Assembly (NCBI GenBank): GCA_026129255.1
Contig: JAHCIJ010000001.1
Location: 62,001-126,000 of the forward strand
Length of the DNA: 64,000 nt
DNA from: Anaerolineales bacterium
Lineage (GTDB): Bacteria; Chloroflexota; Anaerolineae; Anaerolineales; UBA11579
Direction of reading: 5' to 3'
Both the position numbers and the translations under genes were made by a program. Positions 8,215 to 17,395 of this stretch are shown piece after piece; position 1 is the stretch's first letter; every line of letters starts with the position of its first letter. Below the pieces are notes generated by a model, which had not been told where the DNA came from, searched no databases, and saw only the letters and a list, made by a program, of their open reading frames with translations.

Positions 8215-9159
8215 ATGACGACGAACGTAGAAACTGTCATCGCTCCTGTAGAACCCCAGCGCTCCCGCAGCCTGGCGGCGCTCACCTGGCGGCGCCTGTT
8301 CAAGCAGCGCAATGCTGTGGTGGGCATGATCATCCTGGCCTTTTTGACCCTGGTGGCGGTCTTTGCTCCCTGGATCGCTCCGTATGACCCGGTGCAATCG
8401 CTGCTAGGCGTGGAGACCCTGAAGGAGCGCGAGGCGCCGTGTATCCATTTGTTGGGCTGCCCGGAAGATAAGCCGGAACACCTGATGGGCATTGACGCCA
8501 ATTACCGCGATGTGTACAGCCGCATTATTTACGGCACTCGCGTCTCGTTGTTCATTGGCTTCTCCACCATTGGTATGGCCGTGGTGGTGGGGGCGGTGAT
8601 CGGCGCCCTGTCTGGTTATGCCGGGGGCTGGGTGGACAACCTCATCATGCGCCTGATGGATGTGGTCTTGGCCTTCCCCAGCTTTCTGCTGGCGATCGCC
8701 ATCATCACCGTGATCGGGCGCGGCCTGCAGAATGCACTGTATGCCATTGCCATCGTAAACATCCCCGTGTTCGCGCGCTTGGTGCGCGCCTCGGTGCTCT
8801 CCATCAAGGAGCAGGAGTTTGTGTCTGCTTCGCGCGCCCTGGGCGCCAACTGGCTGCGCCTCTTGTTCGTGCGCATCTTCCCCAATGCGCTGCCTACATT
8901 GGTGGTGCAGGCCACGCTGAGTATCGCTGCGGCGATCCTGGAAGCGGCGGCGCTGTCCTTCCTGGGCTTGGGCGCACAGCCGCCCACGCCGGAGTGGGGC
9001 ACCATGCTGGGCAGCGAGCGCAATCAAGTCTTCACCGCTCCGCATCTCGTATTCTTCCCCGGCTTGGCGATCATGATCACTGTGCTGGCCTTCAACTTGC
9101 TGGGCGATGGCGTGCGTGATGCGATGGACCCGCGCCTGGCGCAGGTGGCAAAGAAGTAG
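8215..9159 (+). CDS. Peptide ABC transporter permease DppC-type
   Basis: 314 residues. A cytoplasmic N terminus, then a first membrane helix (NAVVGMIILAFLTLVAVFAPWIAPYDP, residues about 36-62), the LMGIDANYRDVYSRIIYGTRVS signature, four more helices and the EAA loop (FVSASRALGANWLRLLFVRIFPN). The C-terminal LGLGAQPPTPEWGTMLG block is diagnostic of the OppC/DppC family. The start is two bases after the DppB stop, so the pair is translationally coupled. It forms the heterodimeric channel with 7130-8212. Confidence 0.92.
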   Translation: MTTNVETVIAPVEPQRSRSLAALTWRRLFKQRNAVVGMIILAFLTLVAVFAPWIAPYDPVQSLLGVETLKEREAPCIHLLGCPEDKPEHLMGIDANYRDVYSRIIYGTRVSLFIGFSTIGMAVVVGAVIGALSGYAGGWVDNLIMRLMDVVLAFPSFLLAIAIITVIGRGLQNALYAIAIVNIPVFARLVRASVLSIKEQEFVSASRALGANWLRLLFVRIFPNALPTLVVQATLSIAAAILEAAALSFLGLGAQPPTPEWGTMLGSERNQVFTAPHLVFFPGLAIMITVLAFNLLGDGVRDAMDPRLAQVAKK

Positions 9160-9162
9160 GCG

Positions 9163-10227
9163 ATGATGGCAAGCAAGAACCCCAAAACAGTGACTGAGCA
9201 GCCCGTGCAGCAGCAGCCTTTGCTGCAGGTGAACCACCTCAAGACCTACTTCTTCACCGATGACGGTGTCCTCACCGCCGTGGACGATGTGAGCTTTGAC
9301 GTTGCCCCGGGTGAGATCTTTGGCCTGGTGGGCGAATCGGGTTGCGGCAAGAGCGTGACCTCGCTCTCGGTGCTGCGCCTGGTGGATGCGCCCGGCAAGA
9401 TCGTGGCTGGGGAGATCCTGCTGGAAGGCGAAGACCTGCTGCTCAAAACCAACAAGGAAATGAACCACATCCGCGGTCAGCAGGTCTCGATGATCTTCCA
9501 ACAACCCAAGAGCAGCCTGAACCCAGTGTTCACCATCGGCGCCCAGATCGTCGAAGTGTTTGACATTCACGAGAAGCTCGATAAGGAAGAAGCCTGGGCG
9601 CGTGCGGTGGACCTGCTGCGCCAGGTGGGCATCCCTGACCCAGAGCGCCGCGCCAAGTCGTACCCGCACCAGCTCTCCGGCGGCCAGGCACAGCGTGTCA
9701 TGATCGCCATGGCGCTGGCGCTCAAGCCCAAGCTGCTGATCGCCGATGAGCCCACCACTGCGCTGGATGTCACCATTCAGGCGCAGATCCTGGACTTATT
9801 GCGTGAGTTGAGCGCCGAAACCGGCACCTCGGTTGTGCTGATCACGCATGACCTCGGCGTAGTGGCCGAGATGGCGGACCGTGTGGCGGTGATGTATGCC
9901 GGGCAAATTGTGGAGCAAACGGATACCCGCCGCCTGTTCAAGCAGCCGCTGCACCCCTATACGATGGGCCTGCAAGCCTCCATCCCTGTGCTTGGCCAGG
10001 TCAAAGAACGCCTGGAGACCATCCCCGGCGCGGTGCCCAACCTGATCGGCTTGCAGCCCAGCTGCCGCTTTGCGCCGCGCTGCAAAGCGCGTGAGGAGCA
10101 CAAGCTGGAGATATGCAACCGCGCCGAGCCCAGCCTGCTGGAGCTGGCGCCAGGGCACAAGGTGCGCTGCTGGCTGTATGAAAGCGCCGAGGGCCACACG
10201 GCCCCGATCACGGTGGCAGGACTATGA
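9163..10227 (+). CDS. Peptide ABC transporter ATPase DppD-type
   Basis: 354 residues. Walker [11 protein letters not shown]-loop [12 protein letters not shown], signature [15 protein letters not shown], Walker [13 protein letters not shown], switch His in [11 protein letters not shown]-terminal oligopeptide-type extension includes CRFAPRC and further Cys (about 305-340), as in DppD/OppD proteins that carry a Cys cluster. Two adjacent ATGs (9163, 9166) are possible starts. Its 3' end overlaps the next ATPase by ATGA. Works as a heterodimer with 10224-11222. Confidence 0.92.
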   Translation: MMASKNPKTVTEQPVQQQPLLQVNHLKTYFFTDDGVLTAVDDVSFDVAPGEIFGLVGESGCGKSVTSLSVLRLVDAPGKIVAGEILLEGEDLLLKTNKEMNHIRGQQVSMIFQQPKSSLNPVFTIGAQIVEVFDIHEKLDKEEAWARAVDLLRQVGIPDPERRAKSYPHQLSGGQAQRVMIAMALALKPKLLIADEPTTALDVTIQAQILDLLRELSAETGTSVVLITHDLGVVAEMADRVAVMYAGQIVEQTDTRRLFKQPLHPYTMGLQASIPVLGQVKERLETIPGAVPNLIGLQPSCRFAPRCKAREEHKLEICNRAEPSLLELAPGHKVRCWLYESAEGHTAPITVAGL

Positions 10228-11222
10228 GCATAGAAAAAACAAGCAGCGATCTGGTGCGCGTACAGAATCTGCACAAGTACTACTCGGTCAGTGAAGGATT
10301 CTTGTCCGGCACGACCGGGCAGGTCAAAGCGGTGGACGATGTCAGCTTCGCCATCCGCCAGGGCGAGACGCTGGGCCTGGTGGGCGAATCGGGCTGCGGC
10401 AAGACCACCGTCAGCCAGACCATGCTGCGCCTGGACGAGGCCACGAGTGGTGAAGTCTTCTTCCGTGAGCAGAACGTATTTGCCGCGCGCGGCGATGAGC
10501 TGAAGCAGCTACGCCGCAAGATGCAAATTGTGTTTCAAGACCCCTACGCCTCGCTGGACCCGCGCCTGCCGGTGGGCGAAGCCATCGCCGAAGGCCTGCT
10601 GATCCACAAGCTGGGCAATGCCGATGAGCGCTACGACCGCGTGCTCAAGGCGCTCAAGATGGTGGGGCTGGAGGAGTACCACGCCAGCCGCTACCCGCAC
10701 GAGTTCTCCGGCGGGCAGCGCCAGCGCATTGGTATTGCGCGGGCGCTGGTGCTCGATCCTGAATTTATCGTGCTGGATGAGCCCGTCTCGGCGCTGGATG
10801 TATCCATCCAAGCGCAGGTGCTGAACATCCTCAAGGACCTGCAGGATGAGTTGGGGCTGACCTATCTGTTCGTAGCGCACAACCTGGCCGTGGTGGAGCA
10901 CATTTCCGACCGCGTGGCGGTGATGTACCTGGGCAAGATCGTGGAGTTGGCCGACCGTGCCGAGCTGTTCTCCTTGCCGCTGCACCCGTACACGCAGGCG
11001 CTGATGTCGGCCATCCCCATGCCAGACCCGGAGCGCAAGCACGATCGCGCTGTGCTGACTGGCGATGTGCCTAGCCCGCTCAACCCGCCCAGCGGCTGCC
11101 GCTTCCACCCACGCTGCCCTGTGGCGCGGCTAGAACGCTGCGCGGTGGAAGAACCCCAACTGCGTGAGCTGCGCCCCGGCCACCTGGTGGCGTGCCATTT
11201 TGCGGAAGATTTCCTGAATTGA
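10224..11222 (+). CDS. Peptide ABC transporter ATPase DppF-type
   Basis: 332 residues. Walker [11 protein letters not shown]-loop [13 protein letters not shown], signature [15 protein letters not shown], Walker [13 protein letters not shown], switch His in VAHNLAVV. The C-terminal oligopeptide extension has [10 protein letters not shown]. The PYASLDPR motif and [14 protein letters not shown] are typical of DppF/OppF. Start overlaps the DppD stop (ATGA). Last gene of the peptide-import operon; a perfect palindrome follows within 15 bases. Confidence 0.92.
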   Translation: MSIEKTSSDLVRVQNLHKYYSVSEGFLSGTTGQVKAVDDVSFAIRQGETLGLVGESGCGKTTVSQTMLRLDEATSGEVFFREQNVFAARGDELKQLRRKMQIVFQDPYASLDPRLPVGEAIAEGLLIHKLGNADERYDRVLKALKMVGLEEYHASRYPHEFSGGQRQRIGIARALVLDPEFIVLDEPVSALDVSIQAQVLNILKDLQDELGLTYLFVAHNLAVVEHISDRVAVMYLGKIVELADRAELFSLPLHPYTQALMSAIPMPDPERKHDRAVLTGDVPSPLNPPSGCRFHPRCPVARLERCAVEEPQLRELRPGHLVACHFAEDFLN

Positions 11223-11232
11223 TCAAACCCCT

Positions 11233-11274
11233 ATCTCCAATCTCCTAATCTCTAGAGATTAGGAGATTGGAGAT
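11233..11274. repeat. Perfect 42-bp palindrome
   Basis: Two 21-base arms with no spacer meet at TCTAGA (11251-11256). The arms are built from AGATTAGGAGATTGGAGAT-like words. It follows the peptide operon stop and precedes the GGT start, and it may terminate transcription or be a mobile palindromic repeat. An alternative TTG start for GGT (11267) would lie inside it. Confidence 0.85.
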
Positions 11275-11290
11275 TAGAATTCCCATTCAA

Positions 11291-12958
11291 ATGGAATTTA
11301 ATCCTGTTCCAGATTTTGTCTCGCGCCGCTCGCCCGTAGTCGGGCGCGGCGGCATGGTTGCCAGCAGCCAGCCGCTGGCGACTGCTGCCGGCCTGGCGAT
11401 CCTGCGCGCCGGCGGCACAGCCGCAGACGCCGCCGTAGCCACGGCCGCCGCGCTCAACGTTACGGAACCCACCAGCACGGGCATCGGCGGGGATTGTTTC
11501 GCCCTCTACTACGAAGCCAAGACCCGACAGGTAACTGCCCTCAACGGCTCCGGCCGCGCCCCGGCGGCGCTCACGCTGGACTTGCTGCGCCAGCAAGGCC
11601 TGGCCGAATTGCCCATGTATCACGCCCACACCGTCACCGTGCCCGGCGCGGCGGCGGGCTGGAGCGACCTGATCGCCAAACACGGCCGCCTGTCGCTGGC
11701 ACAGGTGCTGGCGCCTGCGATTGAGCTAGCCGAAGGCGGCTTCCCCGTGGCGCCGCTCACCAGCTATTTTTGGGGGCGCGGGGCGGCTAATCAGCTGAGC
11801 TCGGCGCCCAATGGCGGCGAGTTGCTCATTGAGGGGCGTGCGCCGCAGCCTGGGGAGCTGTTCCGCAACCCAGGCTTGGCGCGCACCCTGCGCGCATTGG
11901 CGGAGGGTGGCGCGCGTGCCTTCTACGAGGGCGAGATCGCCGAAGCCATCGTGGCCGTGCTGGCGCAGGCGGGCGGCGTTATGGCCGCCGCTGACTTGGC
12001 TGGTCACCGCAGCACCTGGGACGAGCCGATCTCTGCAGACTACCGCGGTTACCGCGTATGGGAATGCCCGCCCAACGGGCAGGGCTTGGCGGCGCTGCTG
12101 GCGCTCAACATCCTCAGCCATTTTGAGCTGACCGGGCAGGACCCACTAGGTGCGGAGCGTTGGCACCTGATGATCGAAGCCATGCGCCTGGCCTTTGCCG
12201 ACACGCGCTGGTTCGTGGCCGACCCGGCCGCCGACCCGGCCACCGCCCCGGCCACCGCCCCGGCCACCAACCCTTCGCCGCTGCAGGCGCTGCTCTCCGC
12301 GGGCTACGCGGCGCAGCGCGCCACCCTGCTGGACGCGCAGCGCGCTGTGGCGGATGTGCAGCGCGGGCGGCCGACGGCGGGCACGGATACCGTGTACTTG
12401 AGCGTGGTAGATGGCGAGGGCAATGCCTGCTCCTTCATCAATAGCAACTATCACGGCTTCGGCACGGGTATTGTGCCCAAGGGTTGGGGCTTCACCCTGC
12501 AGAACCGGGGCTACGGCTTTAGCCTGGACCCGGCGCACCCCAATGCACTGGCGCCCGGCAAGCGCCCGTATCACACCATCATCCCGGCCATGATCACGCA
12601 CGCAGACAGCGGCGAGCTGTTTGCCTGTTACGGCGTGATGGGCGGCTACATGCAGCCGCAAGGCCACATGCAGGTGGCGGTGGGCTTGATCGACGACGGG
12701 CTGGACCCGCAAGCCGCCCTGGACCGACCGCGCTTCTGCATCGAAGCAGGCGATGCCGGGCTGGACGTATCCATCGAAGAAGGCGTGCCTGCGGCAACGC
12801 AAGCGCGCTTGGCCGAGATGGGCCACTCCCTGCACCCGGTGAGCGGCCTGCAACGCGCCGTGTTTGGGCGCGGGCAAATCATCCTCAGAGACAAGGAAAC
12901 CGGCGTGTTGTGGGGCGGCAGCGACCCACGCGCAGACGGTGTGGCAATGACCCTATGA
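11291..12958 (+). CDS. Gamma-glutamyltransferase family protein (YwrD-like)
   Basis: 555 residues. Large-chain start SRRSPVVGRGGMVASSQPLA, AILRAGGTAADAAVA, the STGIGGDCFALYY block and the self-cleavage site before Thr367 (AGTDTVYLSVVD), which becomes the N-terminal nucleophile after autoprocessing. HGFGTGIVP and the C-terminal MGGYMQPQGHMQVAVGL block are also typical. No signal peptide is visible, so it is probably cytoplasmic like YwrD-type members. It sits directly after the peptide importer and may hydrolyse or transfer gamma-glutamyl groups from imported peptides (inference). Four in-frame 12-base repeats (12221-12268) add a Pro-Ala-Thr stretch. ATG 11291 lacks a good Shine-Dalgarno; TTG 11267 is the alternative. 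Its stop overlaps the next gene. Confidence 0.88.
   Translation: MEFNPVPDFVSRRSPVVGRGGMVASSQPLATAAGLAILRAGGTAADAAVATAAALNVTEPTSTGIGGDCFALYYEAKTRQVTALNGSGRAPAALTLDLLRQQGLAELPMYHAHTVTVPGAAAGWSDLIAKHGRLSLAQVLAPAIELAEGGFPVAPLTSYFWGRGAANQLSSAPNGGELLIEGRAPQPGELFRNPGLARTLRALAEGGARAFYEGEIAEAIVAVLAQAGGVMAAADLAGHRSTWDEPISADYRGYRVWECPPNGQGLAALLALNILSHFELTGQDPLGAERWHLMIEAMRLAFADTRWFVADPAADPATAPATAPATNPSPLQALLSAGYAAQRATLLDAQRAVADVQRGRPTAGTDTVYLSVVDGEGNACSFINSNYHGFGTGIVPKGWGFTLQNRGYGFSLDPAHPNALAPGKRPYHTIIPAMITHADSGELFACYGVMGGYMQPQGHMQVAVGLIDDGLDPQAALDRPRFCIEAGDAGLDVSIEEGVPAATQARLAEMGHSLHPVSGLQRAVFGRGQIILRDKETGVLWGGSDPRADGVAMTL
12221..12268 (+). repeat. Four 12-bp tandem repeats inside GGT gene
   Basis: Units GACCCGGCCGCC, GACCCGGCCACC, GCCCCGGCCACC, GCCCCGGCCACC encode DPAA-DPAT-APAT-APAT. 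The period keeps frame, so copy number can vary without disrupting the protein. Confidence 0.85.
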
Positions 12959-13923
12959 GCACAGCTAGCGCGAGCGCACATCCCAACATCGCCTTCATTA
13001 AGTATTGGGGCAACCGCGATCACGAATTGCGCCTGCCCGCCAATGGCTCTATTTCTATGAACCTGGCCGGGCTGGAAACGCGCACCACGGTACGTTTTGA
13101 CGGCGCGCTGGCCGCCGATGCGCTGGTACTCAACGGCGCACCGGCCGCCGCTGCCCAGGTGGCACGCGTCTCCGGCATTTTGGACCTGGTGCGCGGCATG
13201 GCGGGCATCACTGAATTTGCCGAGGTCACCAGCAGCAACAACTTCCCCAGCGGCTCGGGCATCGCGTCTTCGTCCTCTGCCTTCGCCGCCCTGGCGCTGG
13301 CCGCCAGCGCGGCTGCCGGGCTGCAGCTCGACGAAGCGGCCCTCTCGCGCCTGGCGCGGCGCGGCTCCGGCTCAGCCAGCCGCTCGGTGCCGGCGGGCTT
13401 TGTGGAGTGGCGCGCCGCCGACACAGACGAAGAGAGCTATGCCGTGTCTGTGGCTGGCGAGGCGCACTGGGACTTGGTGGACACCATCGCCATCATCAGT
13501 GAAGAGCACAAGGCTGTCGGCTCTACGGCAGGCCACCCGCTGGCGGATAGCAGCCCGCTGCAGGCCGCCCGCCTGGCTGGCGCCGAGCAGCGTTTGGCAC
13601 AGGCGCGTACGGCGATCCTGCAGCGTGATCTGGCGGCCCTGGCGGCGGTGATGGAGCTGGACAATCACTTGATGCACGCCGTGATGATGACTTCGCAGCC
13701 AGCACTGCTGTATTGGCAGCCGCCCAGCCTGGCGGTGATGCACGCGGTGCCTGCCTGGCGCGCCGAAGGCTTGCTGGCTGGCTACACGCTGGATGCCGGG
13801 CCGAATGTGCACGTGCTCAGCGCCGCGGCCGACGCGGCTGAGGTGGCGGTACGGCTGGGCAAGCTGCCGGGTGTGCTGCGCGTCATGCAGGCCTCAGCGG
13901 GCGGCGCGGCTACGCTTGCGTAA
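12955..13923 (+). CDS. mvaD: (Di)phosphomevalonate decarboxylase, GHMP family
   Basis: 322 residues. N-terminal signature AHPNIAFIKYWGNRD, SISMNL, the GHMP phosphate loop FPSGSGIASSSSAFAAL, the GSGSASRSVPAGFVEW block and C-terminal YTLDAGPNVHVL. These define the mevalonate (di)phosphate decarboxylase family, which makes isopentenyl (di)phosphate for isoprenoids. In the Chloroflexota member Roseiflexus a homologue acts on mevalonate 5-phosphate together with isopentenyl phosphate kinase, so either substrate is possible here. Start overlaps the GGT stop (ATGA). No other mevalonate gene is in the window. The gene symbol is used for the family, not as proof of substrate. Confidence 0.88.
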   Translation: MSTASASAHPNIAFIKYWGNRDHELRLPANGSISMNLAGLETRTTVRFDGALAADALVLNGAPAAAAQVARVSGILDLVRGMAGITEFAEVTSSNNFPSGSGIASSSSAFAALALAASAAAGLQLDEAALSRLARRGSGSASRSVPAGFVEWRAADTDEESYAVSVAGEAHWDLVDTIAIISEEHKAVGSTAGHPLADSSPLQAARLAGAEQRLAQARTAILQRDLAALAAVMELDNHLMHAVMMTSQPALLYWQPPSLAVMHAVPAWRAEGLLAGYTLDAGPNVHVLSAAADAAEVAVRLGKLPGVLRVMQASAGGAATLA

Positions 13924-13994
13924 CTCACTGCGTAGGCAGCTCAACCACTCATCTAGCTATAAGCCGCTGGCTGCAAGGGCGGGTAGGCTATGGA

Positions 13995-14000
13995 TATAAT
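13995..14000 (+). promoter_or_regulatory. -10 box TATAAT before rseP-type gene
   Basis: Perfect TATAAT ending 6 bases before the ATG at 14007, with no Shine-Dalgarno between. The transcript would start at or next to the start codon (leaderless). Confidence 0.65.
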
Positions 14001-14006
14001 CATCGA

Positions 14007-15074
14007 ATGAGCGCTATCCTTGCTTTGCTTCAATTTATTGTGGCGATCGCAGCCCTGATCGTTGTGCATGAGCTGGGTCACTACCTGGCAGCCAAACTGT
14101 GCGGCATCAAAGTACAGGAGTTTGGCATTGGCTTCCCGCCGCGCCTGGTGCGCCTGTTCAAAATTCAGGAGACCGAATTCACACTGAATGCCATCCCGTT
14201 GGGTGGTTTTGCCATGCCCGCCGGAGAGAATGACCCGGATGTGCCCGGCGGCTTCTCCGCCGCTAGCCCGTGGAAGCGCATCTTCATCTTTGTGGCTGGC
14301 CCGGCCATGAACTTGCTGGCGGCGGCGTTGCTGTACGCCATCATCTTTATGCAACTTGGCCAACCAGATACCAGCATTGTGCAGGTCATGTGGGTCTCGG
14401 ATGACTCCCCGGCCCAGCAGGCGGGCTTGCAGACCGGCGATGTGCTTACGCATGTCAATGGCCAGGCGATCAGCAGCACACAGGATATTCGTGATGCCAT
14501 CTACGCCAACCTGGGTGAGGAGATCCTCATCGAGTATCAGCGTGATGGCCAGCGTGACCGCGTGACCCTCGTGCCGCGTGACCCGGCCCCGGCCGACGGC
14601 GCCATTGGCATCTCCATGGGCCACCCCAGCGTGCCTGTGGGGTTGGGGGCGGCCCTGGTGCAGGGCGGCCGGGCCATCTACGACCAGGCCGAGATGCTGC
14701 TGACCCTGCCGGGGCGCATTGCCAGCGGCGAAATGGATTCCAGTCAGGGCCGCTTTGTAGGCTACAAGGGTATGTACGACATCTACACCGAAGTGCGTGA
14801 AGCGGATGCCGCGCCGGACAGCCCTTTCCCTTCCGGCGTGAACACCCTGTCGTTCTTCGCCTCGATCTCTGTCTCGCTGGGTTTGCTGAACCTGATGCCG
14901 ATCCCGGCCCTGGATGGCGGGCGCATTCTCTTCACCCTGCCTGAGCTGCTCTTCGGCAAGCGCATTCCTATGGTCTACCAGAACGCCGTCAATTTCATCG
15001 GCCTGGCCTTTTTGTTGATGGCCATGGTCTATATCAATCTGCAAGACTTCCTCAATCCCCTTGTATTGCCCTGA
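14007..15074 (+). CDS. rseP: RIP site-2 zinc metalloprotease (RseP family)
   Basis: 355 residues. The first membrane helix holds the zinc motif HELGH (His21, Glu22, His25). A GIGFPPRL loop follows, then a PDZ domain (about 115-190, QQAGLQTGDVLTHVNG), and a C-terminal membrane region with NLMPIPALDGGRILF, whose Asp completes the zinc site. This family cuts membrane-embedded anti-sigma factors and signal-peptide remnants. Only one PDZ is seen, unlike the two of E. coli RseP. It overlaps the HEAT gene by one base (TGATG). A perfect TATAAT six bases upstream suggests a leaderless message. Confidence 0.9.
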   Translation: MSAILALLQFIVAIAALIVVHELGHYLAAKLCGIKVQEFGIGFPPRLVRLFKIQETEFTLNAIPLGGFAMPAGENDPDVPGGFSAASPWKRIFIFVAGPAMNLLAAALLYAIIFMQLGQPDTSIVQVMWVSDDSPAQQAGLQTGDVLTHVNGQAISSTQDIRDAIYANLGEEILIEYQRDGQRDRVTLVPRDPAPADGAIGISMGHPSVPVGLGAALVQGGRAIYDQAEMLLTLPGRIASGEMDSSQGRFVGYKGMYDIYTEVREADAAPDSPFPSGVNTLSFFASISVSLGLLNLMPIPALDGGRILFTLPELLFGKRIPMVYQNAVNFIGLAFLLMAMVYINLQDFLNPLVLP

Positions 15075-16135
15075 TGCGATCCATGAACGATAATTCATTG
15101 CCTGAAGACGATTTTGAAAACGACGATAGCCAGCTGAGTTTCAGCGATGTGCTCGCTGCTTTGCAAGATGAAGAGACCCCCTTCGCAGCGCGCTACCTGT
15201 TCCGCCTGTCTGCGCTGGAAGCTGCCGACCTGGCTGCCCTGGCGCCGGTGTGGGCAGGCTTGTCCGAACTCCGCCGCCTGGGTGTGATCGAAGATGCCGA
15301 GCAGCTGGCCGAAAGCAACACCGTAGTGCACTTCGACGCCCTGAACGCCATGGCGCTTGAAGATGCCGACCCGCGTGTGCGCACCGCGGCCGCCCGCGGC
15401 CTGTGGGCCACGGAGCAGACCAGCCTGATCGCGCCGCTGGCGCGCCTTGTGCGCCAGGACAATGACATGGAGGTGCGCGCCCAGGCCGCAGCTACCCTGG
15501 GGCACTTTATTTACCTGGGTGAAGTCGGTGAGATCCCGGCATCAGCCCACCAAGACGCCGAAGCGGTGCTGCTGGATATTTTGCATAGCGATGAAGACCC
15601 ACTGCTGCGCCGCCGTGCGCTGGAATCCATGGGCTACTCCGGCCGCCCCGAGATCGCCCAGATGATCGAAGAAGCTTTTGAGGGCGGCGAAGAAGAGTGG
15701 GTGAGCAGCGCCCTGTTCGCCATGGGCCGCTCGGCGGACGAGCGCTGGGGACCGCAGGTGATGCAAAGCCTGGTCGACCCTAACCATGAGATCAGCCGTG
15801 AGGCGGCCCGCGCCGCCGGTGAGCTGGAGCTTAGTGAGGCGCGCCCGGGCCTGTTTGACTTGCTGCAGGACGAAGAGAGCGAAGTGCGCCTGGCGGCCGC
15901 CTGGGCGCTGTCGCAGATCGGCGGCAACGGCATTGCTGACACGCTGGAAGAAATGATCGAGCGCGCTGAAGACGATGAAGAGATCGAATTCCTCGAGAAC
16001 GCCATTGAGAACCTGGCCTTCACCAATGAGATGGATGAGCTCAGCTTGATCGATTTCTCGCCCGAAGACCTGGAAGATTTTGCCAATCCAGACCCCCCTG
16101 ACGACATAGACATAGACGAAGATACGGACGATTAG
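15074..16135 (+). CDS. Acidic HEAT-repeat protein
   Basis: 353 residues, no signal peptide. Several HEAT/PBS-lyase-type repeats are visible: DPRVRTAAARGLW (about 97-110), DMEVRAQAAATLGHF, DPLLRRRALESMGY, NHEISREAARAAGEL and ESEVRLAAAWALSQI. Both ends are strongly acidic, and the C-terminal tail is mostly Asp and Glu. HEAT proteins act as protein-binding scaffolds, so no reaction is implied. Start overlaps the protease stop (TGATG); an in-frame ATG at 15083 is an alternative. Its coupling to the site-2 protease suggests a partner role at the membrane (inference). Confidence 0.8.
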   Translation: MRSMNDNSLPEDDFENDDSQLSFSDVLAALQDEETPFAARYLFRLSALEAADLAALAPVWAGLSELRRLGVIEDAEQLAESNTVVHFDALNAMALEDADPRVRTAAARGLWATEQTSLIAPLARLVRQDNDMEVRAQAAATLGHFIYLGEVGEIPASAHQDAEAVLLDILHSDEDPLLRRRALESMGYSGRPEIAQMIEEAFEGGEEEWVSSALFAMGRSADERWGPQVMQSLVDPNHEISREAARAAGELELSEARPGLFDLLQDEESEVRLAAAWALSQIGGNGIADTLEEMIERAEDDEEIEFLENAIENLAFTNEMDELSLIDFSPEDLEDFANPDPPDDIDIDEDTDD

Positions 16136-16157
16136 CTTCAGTACGCAGGTCTTTCCG

Positions 16158-16163
16158 TATAAT
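16158..16163 (+). promoter_or_regulatory. -10 box TATAAT before MA-type peptidase gene
   Basis: Perfect TATAAT ending 8 bases before the ATG at 16172; no ribosome site in the gap. Leaderless configuration. Confidence 0.6.
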
Positions 16164-16171
16164 CTCGCCTG

Positions 16172-17395
16172 ATGCAGCAGCTAAGGCGTGTACGCCGTGT
16201 TTACTGGCTGAGTTTTGTTCTGGCTTTGGTTTGGTGTGCCAGCGCGCAGCCTGCCCAGGCCCAGGAGCGTACGCTAGGGCGTACGCTCCAAGAGCGGGTC
16301 GAGTTTACGGTGCAGTCAGTGGAGTATCGCTTCAGTGAGCAGCTGGACTTCACTGCTGAATTTTCCAGCACGGCCATCATCCTCGAGGGATACGTCTTCT
16401 ATCAAGTGGGGGAAGACGAGCGCATTTGGGTATACGAAGGCGAGGTCACGCGTAACCGCCTGGATATACAGGTGCTTCTGGACGACACCAATCAGCCGCA
16501 AGTCTTTGCCAACATCCGTTACTGGTTTCGTATCGCCTCAGACCACGGCGAATTCTTTGAGAGCCCCAGCTACACTGTTTATTACGATGACAATCGCTTC
16601 ACCTGGCAACAGGCTGAGCTGCCGCCCTTCCGCCTGCTGTGGCACAGTGGCCAACTGGCGGATGCGCCTGCCATCCTCGGCGCGGCGCGCCAGGGCGTAG
16701 CCCGCTTGCAGGCGCTGCTGCCGCTGGCAGACCCGCAGCCGCTGACGCTGCGCGTGTATGAGCAGGCCGCGGATTTGCAGCGGGCGGCTCAACTGGCGCA
16801 CTACCCTTGGGCGGCTGGCCACATGCAGCCGGGGCAGGGCGTAGTGCTGTTTGCGCAGGGCGCGCAGCTTGAGCGCCAGATCGCTCACGAGCTGGCTCAC
16901 CAGATGCTGTATGAGAGCCTGGGGGCCGAGGGCTACGCCAACCTGCCCGCCTGGCTGCGGGAGGGCATCGCCATCGTGGCCGAAGGTGAGGCCGACCCGC
17001 AAGCGGCGGCCCTGGTACGGGCCGCGGCGCAGGGCAGCAGCCTGCTGCCGCTGTATACGCTGTGCGGCACGCTGCCAACCGATGCGGCGCAAGCGCACAT
17101 GGCGCGGGCACAGTCGGCTGCCTTGGTGCGCTATTTGATCGAGCATTACAACAAGACTGGCTTTGGTATTTTGGTGGAGGCGTTTGCCCGCTCGGGCAAC
17201 TGTATCCAGGCGCCGCAAGCCGCCTTTGGCGTGGACATGCTGCGTATTGAGCAGGATTGGCTCAGCACCCTAACCGGCGAGACGCCAACTACGCTCGCGC
17301 AGGTCGATTGGCGCACAGTGGGGATGGCGGCCGGGGTGGCTGTGCTGCTGTGGGGGCTTACGCGATTGGTTGCCCGCAGCGGGAGGCGCAAATGA
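16172..17395 (+). CDS. Secreted peptidase-MA-like zinc protease, membrane-anchored
   Basis: 407 residues. Signal peptide ending near AQPAQAQ, then a beta-rich region (about 35-150, including YSV-type strands and FRIASDHGEFFESP). A gluzincin domain follows with HELAHQ at 239-244 and a downstream acidic candidate ligand in LPAWLREGIAIVAEGE. A C-terminal helix (VGMAAGVAVLLWGLTRLVA) anchors it with a short basic cytoplasmic tail. The layout fits peptidase-MA-like proteins on the outer face of the membrane; substrate unknown. The stop overlaps the acylphosphatase start (ATGA). Confidence 0.8.
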   Translation: MQQLRRVRRVYWLSFVLALVWCASAQPAQAQERTLGRTLQERVEFTVQSVEYRFSEQLDFTAEFSSTAIILEGYVFYQVGEDERIWVYEGEVTRNRLDIQVLLDDTNQPQVFANIRYWFRIASDHGEFFESPSYTVYYDDNRFTWQQAELPPFRLLWHSGQLADAPAILGAARQGVARLQALLPLADPQPLTLRVYEQAADLQRAAQLAHYPWAAGHMQPGQGVVLFAQGAQLERQIAHELAHQMLYESLGAEGYANLPAWLREGIAIVAEGEADPQAAALVRAAAQGSSLLPLYTLCGTLPTDAAQAHMARAQSAALVRYLIEHYNKTGFGILVEAFARSGNCIQAPQAAFGVDMLRIEQDWLSTLTGETPTTLAQVDWRTVGMAAGVAVLLWGLTRLVARSGRRK

